A stretch of DNA of 64,000 nt from Cristatella mucedo. Lineage: Eukaryota > Bryozoa > Phylactolaemata > Cristatellidae. The notes beneath the pieces are model-generated. The model ran no database searches. It was not told the DNA's origin and saw only the letters and a program-made list of their open reading frames with translations. The stretch is from NCBI GenBank assembly GCA_009760855.2, contig WPIO01000034.1:1565001-1629000 (forward strand), read 5' to 3'. This document shows, piece after piece, positions 35,390 through 47,077 of this stretch. A program made the position numbers and the translations under genes. Numbering within the stretch: position 1 is the stretch's first letter; each line of letters starts with the position of its first letter.

Positions 35390-35830
35390 ATTTTAGGTGC
35401 CTACTTGAGCCATCTGCAATAGCCTAGAGGGATTAGGCAAGTTAGGGTACCTAAAGAGGATTAAATCTCTTTCTGTGCACCTGACTTATGCTTGAAGTAA
35501 GCATGTGATTAGTTAAGTGATAACGTAGTTTCAGAATGCATCAGCACACCGAGGAGAATGTATGTAGGCAGAGCAAAGGCTTTTAACAACTGGTTTTATG
35601 GCTTCTCTTTGAAAGTTGTCACAGAGTTGTGTAATTCAGTCGTTGGGAGTGATTTTAGGCTGTGGAAGCAAGCCTGCCATATAAAGGCAGTCTCAAAAGG
35701 ATTTAAGATTAGTGGCACCGGTTAAGGATAACTATACATTTTAATATTTATGAGTTTATAATATTGCCAGTCGGTTTCAAGACGAACAAGGATGCAGCTT
35801 ACAATCTGCACACTAAACAGTACCTGAACA
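35390..35830 (-). mobile_element. LINE A 3' region, diverged, minus
   Basis: AAAGAGGATTAAATCTCTTT, GATTTTAGGCTGTGGAAGCA, AAAGGCAGTCTCAAAAGGAT and TTTAAGATTAGTGGCACC parallel 18340-18680 in order and wording. Confidence 0.5.
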
Positions 35831-35834
35831 GTAA

Positions 35835-36330
35835 TGTTTAATGTGTATTTCCATCTGTAACCACAAATACTTTAGTAGGTGTTATGCAGGAGAGCTTTTT
35901 GCAATACAATCAAAGCCTAAATTACTTTCGGTACACATGTGATAACTTAATCTCACTTAACTAACAGAGTGAGGGTCATAGCCGGGTCAGGAGGGCAGTT
36001 GAGGTATTAAGTAGCATGAAGCTAGCAGCTCAGGGCGGCTGAAAATAATGTGCCACAGTCGGCAGAAGGAGAGCATATGTCAATGCGTAAGAATTGTGGA
36101 AGCAAGTTTACAGTAGGACCTGCAGTGCAAAAGCATCTGCCGCCAACGGTCTAGAAGGAGAAGTGGAACGGCTACCTTATTGTCCATAGAGGACCTGAGG
36201 ACACGAGAATGCTGAAACTGGTGCAGCAGTTTTACTAAGTATGGGGGAGCCAAGCCGTGGCTGGCCCTGTGGGTTAGTTCGGAGAGTTTGACTCTACCGG
36301 TTGATCACTAGGAAGCAGTCGAAGCTGTTT
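35835..36330 (-). mobile_element. LINE B 3' region, diverged, minus
   Basis: AATGTGTATTTCCATCTGTA, GTTATGCAGGAGAGCTTTTT, AATAATGTGCCACAGTCGGC and GGTCTAGAAGGAGAAGTGGA follow the same order as 31495-31900, extended upstream by about 130 bp with AGCAGTTTTACTAAGTATGG. Confidence 0.6.
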
Positions 36331-36334
36331 CGGA

Positions 36335-37425
36335 AAAGGAAACACGGGGCTGAACCTCTGGCATTTGTTAACTAGCCTTGCAGTCATATTCATGACTAGC
36401 TGCTGTGGCCTAATCGTTACTGGTTGCGACTCAATAACTGCTGTAGTCGAAAGAGTCTCGAAGTACGAATATGTGCAATTTTTTAACGAGCAGGCTGAAT
36501 GAAACGTGTTGGCCGAGCCGTTACTTTATTTCCGGGGAGTGCGACCTCTCAAGAGTTGGCAAGCAAAGTCTTCACCGTCTTCACCGTCTTTGGGTCCTAG
36601 TCTGGCAGAAATCCAGTTTTTGAGTGAATAAAACCCGTGACTTTTCTACACTTTCGGATGTGGGCACCGAGGAACAGTGACGGTGGTAGCAATAATGGGT
36701 GGGCTCAAGGAGATCAAAAGACTTTCAGCAGCACGAGGCCAAGAGTGAAGACTAGCTGTGTGTCCGAATGACCGGATGTTTTCTTGTTTTCAGCCGTCGT
36801 TTACGAAGCAAATGGTAGGCCCAAGTTAACCCTGGGCTTAATATGCTTTCGACCTAGGTCGTGTGTTCCAGGTCAGCAGCAAGGCCAGCCCTCAAAGCCA
36901 CAATGCCAGCTGGAAGCTGGGTTTTGCAAAAAAATACCATGTGGTTGCTGCACAGGCCCTTACTGCAAGATCCTCGGCGGTGCAAGCAGATCGTGAAATA
37001 TTTATCGCAATCCATCAACGGTCATCGAAAGAAAAAGCTGAACTTAAGCTATAAATGAAAGCTTAAGAGACTGCAATGGAAATGGCTATTCACGCTTTGC
37101 TATAACATGATCCCCTGTTAGGGTAACGAAGCTGCCAAAACGTATTTTCTGGAAGAAGGAACTTACAAGAAGCTTGCAAACCACTAAAAGTGAAATGCGA
37201 AGTAAATTCCTAGTTACAAGGGCAGACTTCACTGGATACTTTTAATTCTGCACCAACTAACCTGCCTCTCAAGTGGCTAATGAAGCACAAGCTGCATTCA
37301 TTTTTATCTGCAGGGTTTCTACCGAAAAAATTAAAGTTTTGTAACGAGCACAGTGATTTAAAAAAATATCGACTATATTTTCCAAAGTGATCAAGGAATT
37401 GGCTAATCAGAGTTTCGGTCATTTA
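36335..37425. other. No supported feature
   Basis: One weak SINE-like word (TTTCGACCTAGGTCGTGTGT at 36848) but no full unit. No exon recognised. Confidence 0.5.
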
Positions 37426-37429
37426 AAGT

Positions 37430-37512
37430 AACAATGATAACAATAATGCACTTGATAAAGCGCTTTCAGAGAACTCAATCTCTTTCTAGGCGCTTTACAT
37501 TTGCTGCAAAGG
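37430..37512 (-). mobile_element. LINE A extreme 3' end
   Basis: AATAATGCACTTGATAAAGC, TTCAGAGAACTCAATCTC and TTTCTAGGCGCTTTACATTT form a short 5'-truncated insert with (AAC/AAT) tail. Confidence 0.6.
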
Positions 37513-37939
37513 AAACACGATCGTAAAGTATTGATTGTGATGGCCTATCTTTGTATCGTCAGACATCGGGGTAATTTAAGGCTCATGTCCGTGTTGGTAT
37601 CCGTTCCCAAATTGACCCCGACAGACCTTCCTTGAGAGCCAAAGTGTCAAGGTCACTTTTTCACCTTATTACAACGAAGTGAAGTTGATCTTCTGGTCAT
37701 AGCGACATAACCACTGGGCTTCGAGGCAACCGGCCTTCACATTGGCAACAGCTTCCTCCAGACGAATCGTGTCCGAGGTAAGCCTTTCTGGCAGTAGACG
37801 AGTCTCAGCGGATATAGAGACCAAATAGACCAAACTTCAGAAAGGGCGATTTCAGTGCTGGAGTGCGTACCTGCTGGACATGAAAAATGCAACCTGTAAA
37901 TAGTGTGACCAGCTAGTCCAGTTGGTCTGATCTTCTTAC

Positions 37940-38520
37940 TCGTACAATTTCACGACAACGTGCTCAGGCGTTGCGATGCAACGCAGTGAAATTAGCTGCA
38001 ACGGTCCAGGCCAATACCACAATTCACTACAATCTGTCGCAAAATACTGATTTTGATTACATGTTGAAGAGCTCTCTGTTGAAAGTGCACCCATATCATG
38101 TCAACCCATAATGGGCAAATTATCTGGTAATTTTAGCATTCGATCGAAATCTAAGACAACCCGCTGATAATCGACCAGAAACTCGCTTCGTGGAGCATCA
38201 ATTTAGATTGCATATAACGTTTCAATGTGTTTAAAAGCGACCAAAAACTTCATTTGCCATTTCGCTCATTAGTTTTTGCTCGATGCACAGCATGCAGTCG
38301 ACTGCAATGATCAGGGCCTATACCACAACCCATTACTATCCGTCACAAAAACCGGAAATCGGATGCCCGAAGCTCCAGTTTGAATTTTTTTTATAATATA
38401 CCCTGTTCAAAGCGAAACCGTACAATTTCAAGCCACAGCGCACGCTCTTTCTCGGACGATGTACAGCAATCAACCGCATTGGCGACGGCCAAATCGGAAA
38501 TCACCTCAGTAGGAGACAGC
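37940..38520 (-). repeat. Same satellite in inverted orientation
   Basis: CAGGCCAATACCACAATTCA at 38008 and AGGGCCTATACCACAACCCA at 38310 are reverse complements of the GGATTGCGGTATTGGCC word. CGATGTACAGCAATCAACCG at 38456 fits another unit. TGCAACG/TGCAGTCGACTGC neighbours match too. Orientation is opposite to 41900-46660. Confidence 0.55.
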
Positions 38521-38599
38521 CGGTCTGCATTGGCCTTGGCTCGGTGGCGAAGGTTTTGGCACCTTTCTCTTGGATTTGACTGATAACTTACAGACCGTC

Positions 38600-40400
38600 C
38601 GTTGGTTCACACATAAGTCTAATGAGTAAACAGTGTTTTGCTAGCACTGCACCTATGACACTGCTGTCTGTATAGAAGATTCTATCGTATGCACCGAACT
38701 CATGGTGGAAAAACTGCGACGAAAAGGAGTCCGCTTTCTCTTGTGGTCGCATTATAGTCCAGTGAAGAATTCTTCACAAGGACTCAAACGTGCAATCTCT
38801 GAAGAACGGTTTATTGTGCGCAATCGTTGGAAATCGTCTGCAGAGAGCATTGCCACACACGATGTCCACAGAAAAAAGAAGTCTTTTCGATATCTACGGA
38901 GGGACAAATAGACGCTACTGAAACGCATGGCTACTCGTGCAACTTGATTTCACTGAGGTGAAGCCAGCACCATTTGGAGAAGTGCCCCATAATGCTTAGC
39001 AAAGGCTTCCGATGGCGTCCGTTCCAAGAATTGGTCGTGCAAGCTCGTATTTAAAGAAGTTCGGTGACCAAGCCGCACCATTCGCTGCCAAGCCAGAGAG
39101 CGGCATTAAAGCAGGGGACCTGGTAAAATGAAGATCGCTGCACTGATCGTTGCCGGGCGCCGAGTCGAAGGCTAGTCGTAGTGCCGCTAACTGAATGTCA
39201 GACCAAGTTACAATAAAGCCAATAGATGAAAATATTTTGCTAGGAATTAAATTTGCCTTCAGCGTTTTAAGGAATCCCACAATTTCTGCAAGCAAAACAG
39301 CACGAGAAGATTTCACGCTGAAGTATAGTTGTAGATGGATTATGAAGCAGTAGCTGATTAATTCGAGCCAGGTGTTTGAGCTTGGTTTGGCTTGAGTTTA
39401 GTCTTGCGAAAAAAAGTCTTAACAAAGCGGCTCGTTTGAGCTTGAACAGCTGTGCACAATCGCAAACAGCTCGCTCGTCGTTTGTTAGACAAAAATAATA
39501 ATAACCACAACGATATAACTGGAATTTTCTGAAATAACAATACTAATAGCGATAGCAATCACTTTCTCCATCGTGGATCGTGGGGTAGCAATAACAACAG
39601 TAACAATTACTAAGTGCATTCACGGATCGTGCACAAACACCAGCTCCAGAATGGCTCGTTGAATTTGTTTTGCATTTTCCACATCACAAGCTCGCTTGCA
39701 AAAAAAAGTGAACGAAGATTTGTATCGAAGCCTTTAGTTTATTGCCTATGGTTGAAAAAATTTTACTTGCGGGAAAATTGTGCCGTGCGAGCAAGAGTCA
39801 TTGGGACCAGTGAATTCAATGTATTCGCATGTGCGTTGCATCCATTGGATGTACTGGCCGAGAAAAGGCAAAACAAAGGTAGATAGTTTGAGGGGTCGAA
39901 GATTAAGGAGAGACTCACTGAGTAAAGTGCCTAGCCGAAGCCAATAGCTGTACCGTCGACATCCATCTTGTACCCCGTCGTTGTATGGCGTCGAGATGTC
40001 ACGGCAGTTTATATCCAACGAGCGAATGCGTCGTTTGAGTCGTTCGCCAAGATGGCCGAAAGCAAGTGGTGCAGATAGAGCGAGAGATATAAATAGATTC
40101 GTTGCAAAAGCAATCTCCACTATCACTGCTTCTTGAGTTTATGCGAGTGTTGCTGCCGTTGAAACGATTCATTCTCTTGCTCGAGATGGCCTCATTGGTG
40201 GGGAGTCTCGCTGCATTTCGAAACCGCTTCTACTGCGCCGAGATTATCTCTTTCTCGATGGGTTACCGAGCTGAGACGCATGGAAACCGGTAATCACAAT
40301 ATAGAAGATTTTTTGTGTAGCACCGCCAAAGTGTAAGCAGTGGTGGCAGCGACGAATGAGAGTTTTTCATCTCAGTAATAATAATAGAGGCATTAATTGT
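38600..40400. other. No supported gene
   Basis: Lies between the inverted satellite and the long-TIR element. Short frames only. Confidence 0.5.
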
Positions 40401-40414
40401 AGTCCCTTGGTATA

Positions 40415-41473
40415 GCCGCCATTTTTTGCTAAAGCAAGCTACAGTAGGCTATGGAGAAGGGGTTAATGAAGATCATCTTTAGTCGGGTGGCCCACTTCAG
40501 TTAGCTGCGTTTACACTTTCGGCTTTCCTCCTAAATCGGCATCGATTTTCGTCCGATTTCTCTCTGGTTTGCAGTACTGCGTCACCATAAATAACTACAT
40601 CTTGGGGGAGAAGCCAAGTCGGCCGACTTTAAAAGATGGTGTTTCAAATTTTTTGGCTCCTTAGAACAGCAGATAGCTTAGAACAGCTCTTAGAACAGCA
40701 GATCAATCAAAACCCCGGGGCGTGTCACGTATGCACTGCGGCCAAAATAAAAAAATGGCTGACTCTCACGGGCTCTAGTTCTAGTGAGGCATTCAGAGCA
40801 GGTCTTTGAACAGGGGATGCTTATGCGTTCTAGCCGCAGTCTAAAACTTTATATGCAGAAGACGCCGCAGATCTTTTATGAAATCCGCCAGCAAATGCGT
40901 TACGGCGCACTATGCTTAGCACAGCACACTCACACACTCATAACGGCGAACATTGCTTACCGTTATGCACTTTCCCGTAAAAGCGTTCTTTTAATACGTG
41001 TATACATTTTCTTTATATTCTTTTCATAGTATTCTTATTCTACTCTACAATGGCGACTGCAGCGCGAACTCATCTTCAGCGGGTGAGGGTTGGCGGCTTT
41101 TTGGGCAGCCTCTTTAATGCCAGCCTTTAATCACGCATTAGAGCAGGGCGCTGCGGGCAGGACTAAGTTGGTCATTAAATTTTCCTAAATCAGTATTGTA
41201 AGCGCCATAACTAGAAGGAAAGTTGGCTGCGAGGAAAGTCAACAGTGCAAACGCAGCTTAAGCGCTGAATTAGCTTCTCCACCCGAAACGCGGCCATGTG
41301 TGGCGACATAGTACCACAAACGAGATGGAAAGCGGACCGAAATCGATGCCGATTTAGGAGGAAAGTCGATAGTGCTAAGGCAGTTTATTAGTGCGGGTCA
41401 CCACAATAAAGATTATCTTTGTTCGCTCATTCTCCTTAGCATAGTGCATCTTGCTTTAACAAGAAATGGCGGC
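40415..41473. mobile_element. Long-terminal-inverted-repeat element, about 1.06 kb
   Basis: The left 203 bp (40415-40617) is inverted at 41270-41473. Shared words include GCCGCCATTT, TAAAGCAAG, TTTCCTCCTAAATCGGCATC and GATTTC/T with GTCCG. The interior has no long ORF. A subterminal word (GAGGAAAGTCAACAGTG) repeats the inverted-repeat motif again at about 41231. Likely a non-autonomous DNA transposon or foldback element. Target-site duplication is unclear. Confidence 0.65.
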
Positions 41474-42375
41474 CCCTTTTGGACGCCGACTCTCGAGTCT
41501 CCGCGAAGGTGGAGTGGCCAGCTGAAGGCCGGCTCTTCAGACCTCTAAAGAAAGAAAGCAACACCCCATTTTGTGAGAGAGTCTGGATCCCGGGACCGAA
41601 GTATCGTCACCCGGCAGCTTCCGCGAACTGATCTTAAAAAGATATCGGCGCTGGCTGATGTTCGCTACGGCCGCTCGAGCTTATATTGTGGGCGTGGCCA
41701 CGCCCTCGATGCTGCTGCGCCCCAGCCGGACTCGCACCACTCCGCCCTGCCAACGGAAGCTCTGAGTAGCGCCTCGTTAGGCGCTGCAGCAGTCGGACAG
41801 CGTCGGTGGACTAAGCAGGATTTAATTGCAGCGGGTCAGCTGCGGTCGCGTGACCCGCTAGTCCTGCAGCGAAGAAACTTTCTGCCTGTGCGTCGGCCTG
41901 TACTCACGTTGCCGTATTTCCCAGGCCGTTGCCTTCGATTGCCGCACATTGCCCTCGCATGTACGTTCAAGATTGGTTGATAGGATGCGGTTGCACTTTT
42001 ATTACAGCACACTGTTACGCAAGAAAAATGTGATCCTCTCCCGCCAGCTTTGTTTCTAATTGTATTAATAGTTTGCTGTATTGTCTCGGGCAATTGCCGT
42101 CGATTGCCATGGGTTGCCCAAGGTTGAAAGCGAAAAAGGACATCATGTGAGCCGACGGTGAGCGTTATGTAGTTGGATAATTACAAATTCAAACAGCTAA
42201 TTTCCAGAAAATTTGAACCAGATGGCTGCAGAGACCAGACCATTCCCGTCAATTGCCGTGCATTGCCCTCCATTGTGCCTTAGGCGATTGTATAAAAAGA
42301 TTTGGCTGCACTTTTAATGAAGTGTAGGGCAATACGCAAAAAAAATTGGAGCTTCTCTCAGCAACTGTCGGTCCA

Positions 42376-42630
42376 TTGGTAATAATAATAATAAAGCACT
42401 TGATAAAGCGCCCTCAGAGAACTCGATCTCTTTCTAGGCGCTTTACATTTGCTGCAATTTTCTAAGCACTTTACATTAGCTGCAAAGGGAAACGCGATTG
42501 AATGGTGAGTAAAATCATGCTTGATAAACAGCGTGAATAACATGGTTAGGGGTGACATGCACAGGGTCAGTATGCAAATGTGGTTAGTGGCAGCATGCTC
42601 AGTGTCAGCACGTATAAGCACATTTGTAAC
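42376..42630 (-). mobile_element. LINE A 3' end inserted in satellite
   Basis: AATAATAATAATAAAGCACT, CCTCAGAGAACTCGATCTC and AGGGGTGACATGCACAGGGT. Flanking AACTGTCGGTCCATTGG (left) and AACTGTCCGTTATGG (right) look like an imperfect target-site duplication. Confidence 0.65.
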
Positions 42631-43504
42631 TGTCCGTTATGGATTGGCGCATTTCCCCGGTCAATGTCGTCGATTGCCGTGAGTTGCCGTCGATTGAACG
42701 CGAACCATGGGTGAAAATTAGGCGCGCACACAGTTACACGTTACGTGGAATGAGAGTTGCAGTTTATTGCGGCCAATCTTTTCAGTTTTCCTTGGATTTC
42801 GCTATCGGCCCCTACCATTGCCTTTGATCGCCGTGCTTTGTCGACCATAAACAAACAAAGCATCTTGAAAATTCCACGGTTTTACTTTGGACGCAGCGGA
42901 ATTTTATATGTAAAGACAAGTGAGGCTACCGCTCTGCCAATTTCTCTTCAATTTACCGGGAATTGGGGTATTGGCCCAGAACATTGCTGTCAATTGCCGT
43001 TCATCGCTTGCAATTGTACGCTCGCGATTGGTTGAAAGGATTTGAATGCACTTTCAACGCAATGGGCTGTGACGATCTTCCGGCAAGCTGTCGAGCATCT
43101 GTCGTCTGCTCACGTCGAACACTTCGCTCACTGGCTGCTGCAGCTGCGGCTCGAGGCAGACGCAGCCGCAGCTGACTGCCGCCACTAGCACGGCGAAACG
43201 GGTACGAGCAGGCTCAGCGATGTGTGGTGTGTCAGCAGTGCAGCCAGAGGCAGGAGGCGCACGCATCATACAGCGCATGGCATCCGGCTTGGCTGGGCTC
43301 TATCTTGTTCAGACTGGGCGCTTGGGCTGCTGGGAGAAAATGTGGCATGACTTTGCCAGTGCCGGTCGGAGTCGTAGCCTCCTCCCTCATGTCCGCCGAG
43401 GTTTACTTGGTATCTGGAAAGCTGTGTGACATGCCTTGACCACCCAGATGCAGGAATGGCTGGCTGTACTCTCACCGAGTTCATTCTTATATAAAATCGT
43501 ACAT

Positions 43505-43632
43505 CGCCTAACTAAAGGTCAGCTGCTCCAACAGCCTCGTTGACATAGCAGCCGAGGAGTCTTCGTGGCTATCACCCTCTTGCAGCAGACAACAGGATTG
43601 ACTGCTGCAAGAACTCGAGCCCACGACCTAAT
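43505..43632 (-). mobile_element. SINE family 1 copy next to LINE B unit
   Basis: GGTCAGCTGCTCCAACAGCC, GAGTCTTCGTGGCTATCACC and AACTCGAGCCCACGACC (B box on the minus strand) appear in the reversed family order. It abuts the LINE B tail that begins at 43632. Confidence 0.45.
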
Positions 43633-44035
43633 GTAATGTATCTCCATCTGTAACTCCACAAACAAGTGGGTGTTACGCAGGAAAATTTTCTATAGAACAC
43701 TCAAAGCCTAAGCGGGTTTCTTTCCCATACTGTAGCCAATTGACTCCATCTCACACAGCAAATAGAAAGTGAGAAGCAAAGCTGAGTCAACAGGGCAGTC
43801 AAGGAAGTGAGTAGCATGGAAGTAGCAGCCCAGGACGGCTGGAAAAGATGTGCCACAGTCGGCAGCAGGAGAAAACATGTCGTTGTATTTAAGTTGTGGG
43901 AGTGAGCTCCTCCACAGTTAAGGACCGGCAGAGCAAAAGCTTCTGTCGCCAATGGTCTTAAGCGTAGGAATGAAACGGCTAATCGATTGTCCATTGAGGA
44001 CCCGAGAGTTCGAGGATGCTAAAACTGCTGCAAGT
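43632..44035 (-). mobile_element. LINE B 3' region inserted in satellite, minus
   Basis: The minus strand reads MDNRLAVSFLRLRPLATEAF, then diverges by frameshift. The tail at 43632 is TAATGTAATGTATCTCC. It interrupts the satellite array. Confidence 0.65.
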
Positions 44036-44239
44036 CGTAAAGTTTGAGCACCTTACCCTAGGTTAAGACTAGTGGAGGAGGCATGCGGACTTTAAACCGG
44101 CCTTTTTAACGGTCGACTGTCCCGACTGCCTTTTGGTTTTTTGAGTATACTTGTTACCTGGTGTGTCTATTGTGAAGCCGTCAGTGCCATCTTAAGTATT
44201 TAAAGTAGCCTGCTGGCAGCAGCATGATTGATTCTTCTG

Positions 44240-44243
<4 letters not shown>

Positions 44244-44317
<74 letters not shown>

Positions 44318-44606
44318 CCTCCCTCCCTCCCTCCCTCCCTCCCTCCCTCCCTCCCCCTCCCTCCCTCCCTCCCTCCCTCCCTCCCTCCCTCCCTCCCTCC
44401 CTCCCCTCCTTCCCTCCCTCCCTCCCTCCCTCCCTCCCTCCCTCCCTCTCCCTCCCTCCCTCCCTCTCTCATCCGTCCATCCATCCATCCATCCATCCAT
44501 CCATCCATCCGTCCGTCCGTCCGTCCGTCCGTCCGTCCGTCCGTCCGTCCGTCCGTCCGTCCGTCCGTCCGTCCGTCCGTCCATCCATCCATCCATCCAT
44601 CCATTC
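44244..44606. repeat. Staged microsatellite (CT)n-(CCCT)n-(CCAT)n-(CCGT)n-(CCAT)n
   Basis: (CT) 44244-44312, (CCCT) to about 44467, (CCAT) 44478-44510, (CCGT) 44511-44580, (CCAT) 44581-44606. Each motif differs from the next by one base. Long ORFs in all frames here are artefacts. Confidence 0.95.
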
Positions 44607-45130
44607 ATCGATATATCTATATTTATCTCTCACTGTTTTTTTATTTTGGCCCAGTCACTTTACAGTGATTTGCGATGGACCATAATGGATTGCCGTATTT
44701 GCCCGAGCCATTGCCGTCTGTTGCCATGCATTCCCCAAGATTGAACGGTCAGAGCTGGTTGAATGGTTTGAAAGTATGTGCTCGAGCAGTGAGATGTTCC
44801 GTGGAATGAGAATTGGATCTTGGTGCAGCCGATCTCTCGTCGATTCGCCACGGATTTTGGTATTGGTCCCTGCCATTGCTGTCGATTGCTATGTATTGTT
44901 GACAATTAATTTGCAAAGTAGCTTGAAAGTCCTACGGTTTCACTTTTAGCACAAAGAAAATGGGAAATGCGATGACAGTCGGCACTTCGTGCAGCCAATT
45001 TAGTGTCAACTTGCCACGGATTGTTGTGGATTGCTGCTTGGAGCCGAGCAGTTGCCGTAGATTGCTGCGCATTGCCCGAGATTGTACGAGCGCAATTGCT
45101 TAAAATGATGTGGTTGACTTTAACCAGTGT

Positions 45131-45399
45131 TTCTTACGCAACGACATCTACTCTCCAACTGCCGACTATGGCACATCTTTTTCAGCGGTCCTGAACTGCT
45201 ACTTCTATGCTACTCACTACCTCAACTGCTCTCCTAACTCTGCTATGCTTCCCACTTTCTCTTTGTTTCGTGAGACGAAGTCTGTTGGCTACCGAATGCG
45301 TACCGAAAGCCGCTTAGGCTGTGAGTGCGCTATACAAAACTCTCCTGCGTAACACCCACATGGCCTTTATGACTTTGTGGAGTTACTGACGGAGGTACA
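45131..45399 (+). mobile_element. LINE B 3'-end unit with perfect 10-bp target-site duplication
   Basis: Flanked by TAACCAGTGT at 45121-45130 and 45400-45409. It begins TTCTTACGCAACGACATCTA, encodes [20 protein letters not shown] and [17 protein letters not shown] to a stop (TAA) at about 45351, and ends GACGGAGGTACA. It is inserted in a satellite unit and is the best-preserved copy. Confidence 0.8.
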
Positions 45400-47077
45400 T
45401 AACCAGTGTGCTTTGTAACATGCATTAAAAATAGAAGCATTGCGAAACCGATTTCAGGGCACTGTGCATCGGATTGCTGTAGGTTGGGGTGTTGGCCCGG
45501 GATTTTGCATTAAATTGCAATGCATTACTGCCGAATGATCTAGGAAATTGTAGTGAAATTGTGGGATTACATAATAACCAAACATTAGAGCAACATGCAA
45601 ACACTGTTAGAGCTTTAAGTGTACGTATTCTGGTCGTTTTTCGGCGGGTTTCGGTACATTGACATACTGGCACTGGTCCGGCAGTTGCAGTCGATTGCAA
45701 TGCATTGCTACAGAATTGCCGAGGCAAAAACATTGAAGTTATGCGAGTACTCAATAAACAAAGATTAGAGCAGCGTGCAATCATAATTAGAGCTTCTAGT
45801 GTACGCGTTCGGGTCGCTATGTGGCGGATTGCAGCGGATTTCAGCGGATTGAGGTATGGGACCGGGTCATTGCAGTTGATTGAAATTCATTGCATGAGAA
45901 TGCGTGTGCATAATGGAGCGAAATTTTGTGGATGCACTTTGAACTGAGTGTATTCCTATATGCAATGTCAATTAGAGCTTCGCGATGGCGATTTGAGGAT
46001 GGTTTGCAGTGGAATAGAGTGGATTGCGGTATTATTCTAGGTCATTTCATGCGATTGCCACCCATCGCCACAGTGCGAGTTTGCACAATTTTTTTTTATT
46101 TTACGCGATTGTGCACAAAGCACGGTGCACTTTAATGTGCAATGAAAACTGGAGCTCGGCGAAATGTATTTACATTTTTTATGCGGTGGATTCTGTGGAT
46201 TGAAGTGGATTGTGGTGTTGGCCCGGGCTACTACAGCCGATTGCAGCACATTGCACAAGAACGGCCGAGCCAGTACAAGTGAATTTCTTCCTAAATGCGA
46301 TAGTCGCACAGTGTGCTGTCATATGCAATCGAAAATGGAGCTTTTCGATTAGGATTTCTTTCGTTGCATGGTGGAATGCAGTGGATTGCGGTATTGGCCT
46401 GGGCCACTGCAACCTTATTTCACTGGACTTCGTAAGCGTAAGCGTGAGCGGAATCTCTAGATATTTTCTGCGTACATTGTGCCGTATAGCTTAGTTTGAT
46501 ATTCCAAACTTTTTGGAGCTGTTCGCAGCAGATTTGGGCTGGATTTGACGGGAACTAGAATGGATTGCGGTGGATTGAGGTGGATTGAGGTTCAGCGTCA
46601 AAGCTCATTTGCATAAGTTCACTAGCCTAATTAGAGTGGATTTCGGTAATTTATCGAACCCTAACTATTGGCCACTGGTGAGGCATTTACATTAGTGCCG
46701 AGGCGCTTCGCTACTGACAAAGAAGCAGAAGACGCAGGCGAACACTATAGTTGCATTACAATATGCTATTTCGACTCACATCGTGCATTTAGCCCAGCAA
46801 AGCTCAAAAACCACTCTCTGTAATCCTAGTTGCTACCCGAAAGGGGCTACCTGCCTTCGGGGGGCTCGTGAGCGCATGAACGGCTGTAGCGTTCGCCCAC
46901 GCCCCCTCAGCTTGACGGTTGCGAGGGCGACTTCAGCACCTGCAGCATCCTCTCCACCCATGCGGAGAGGGTTTCTGAGCGAGGCGCAAGGCTCAGCAGG
47001 TACTTTTTCACTTGCTTGCTCGCCGTTATCGCTTTCTCGAACACACGGGGAACGACGCGGCTGCTGAGCACTTGACC

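Larger units (their letters stand above)
41900..46660 (+). repeat. Diverged tandem satellite, ~160-190 bp period, ATTGCCGT family
   Basis: Recurring words: ATTGCCGTCGATTGCC, GGATTGCGGTATTGGCC, TGCATTGCC, GATTGTACG, then GGTTTGAATGCACTTT and GGAGCTT. Recognisable unit starts lie near 41930, 42090, 42250, 42655, 42820, 42985, 44695, 44875, 45045, 45480, 45680, 45855, 46035, 46215, 46385 and 46555. Gaps are explained by the LINE A (42376), SINE (43505), LINE B (43632, 45131) and microsatellite (44244) inserts. Units are strongly diverged, implying an old array. Confidence 0.65.

Noticed and set aside
44192-44685. Four long ORFs of 134-153 codons on both strands
   Set aside because: They are translations of the (CT)/(CCCT)/(CCGT) microsatellite (repeated LS, PS, VRPS, DGRT) and have no coding signal.
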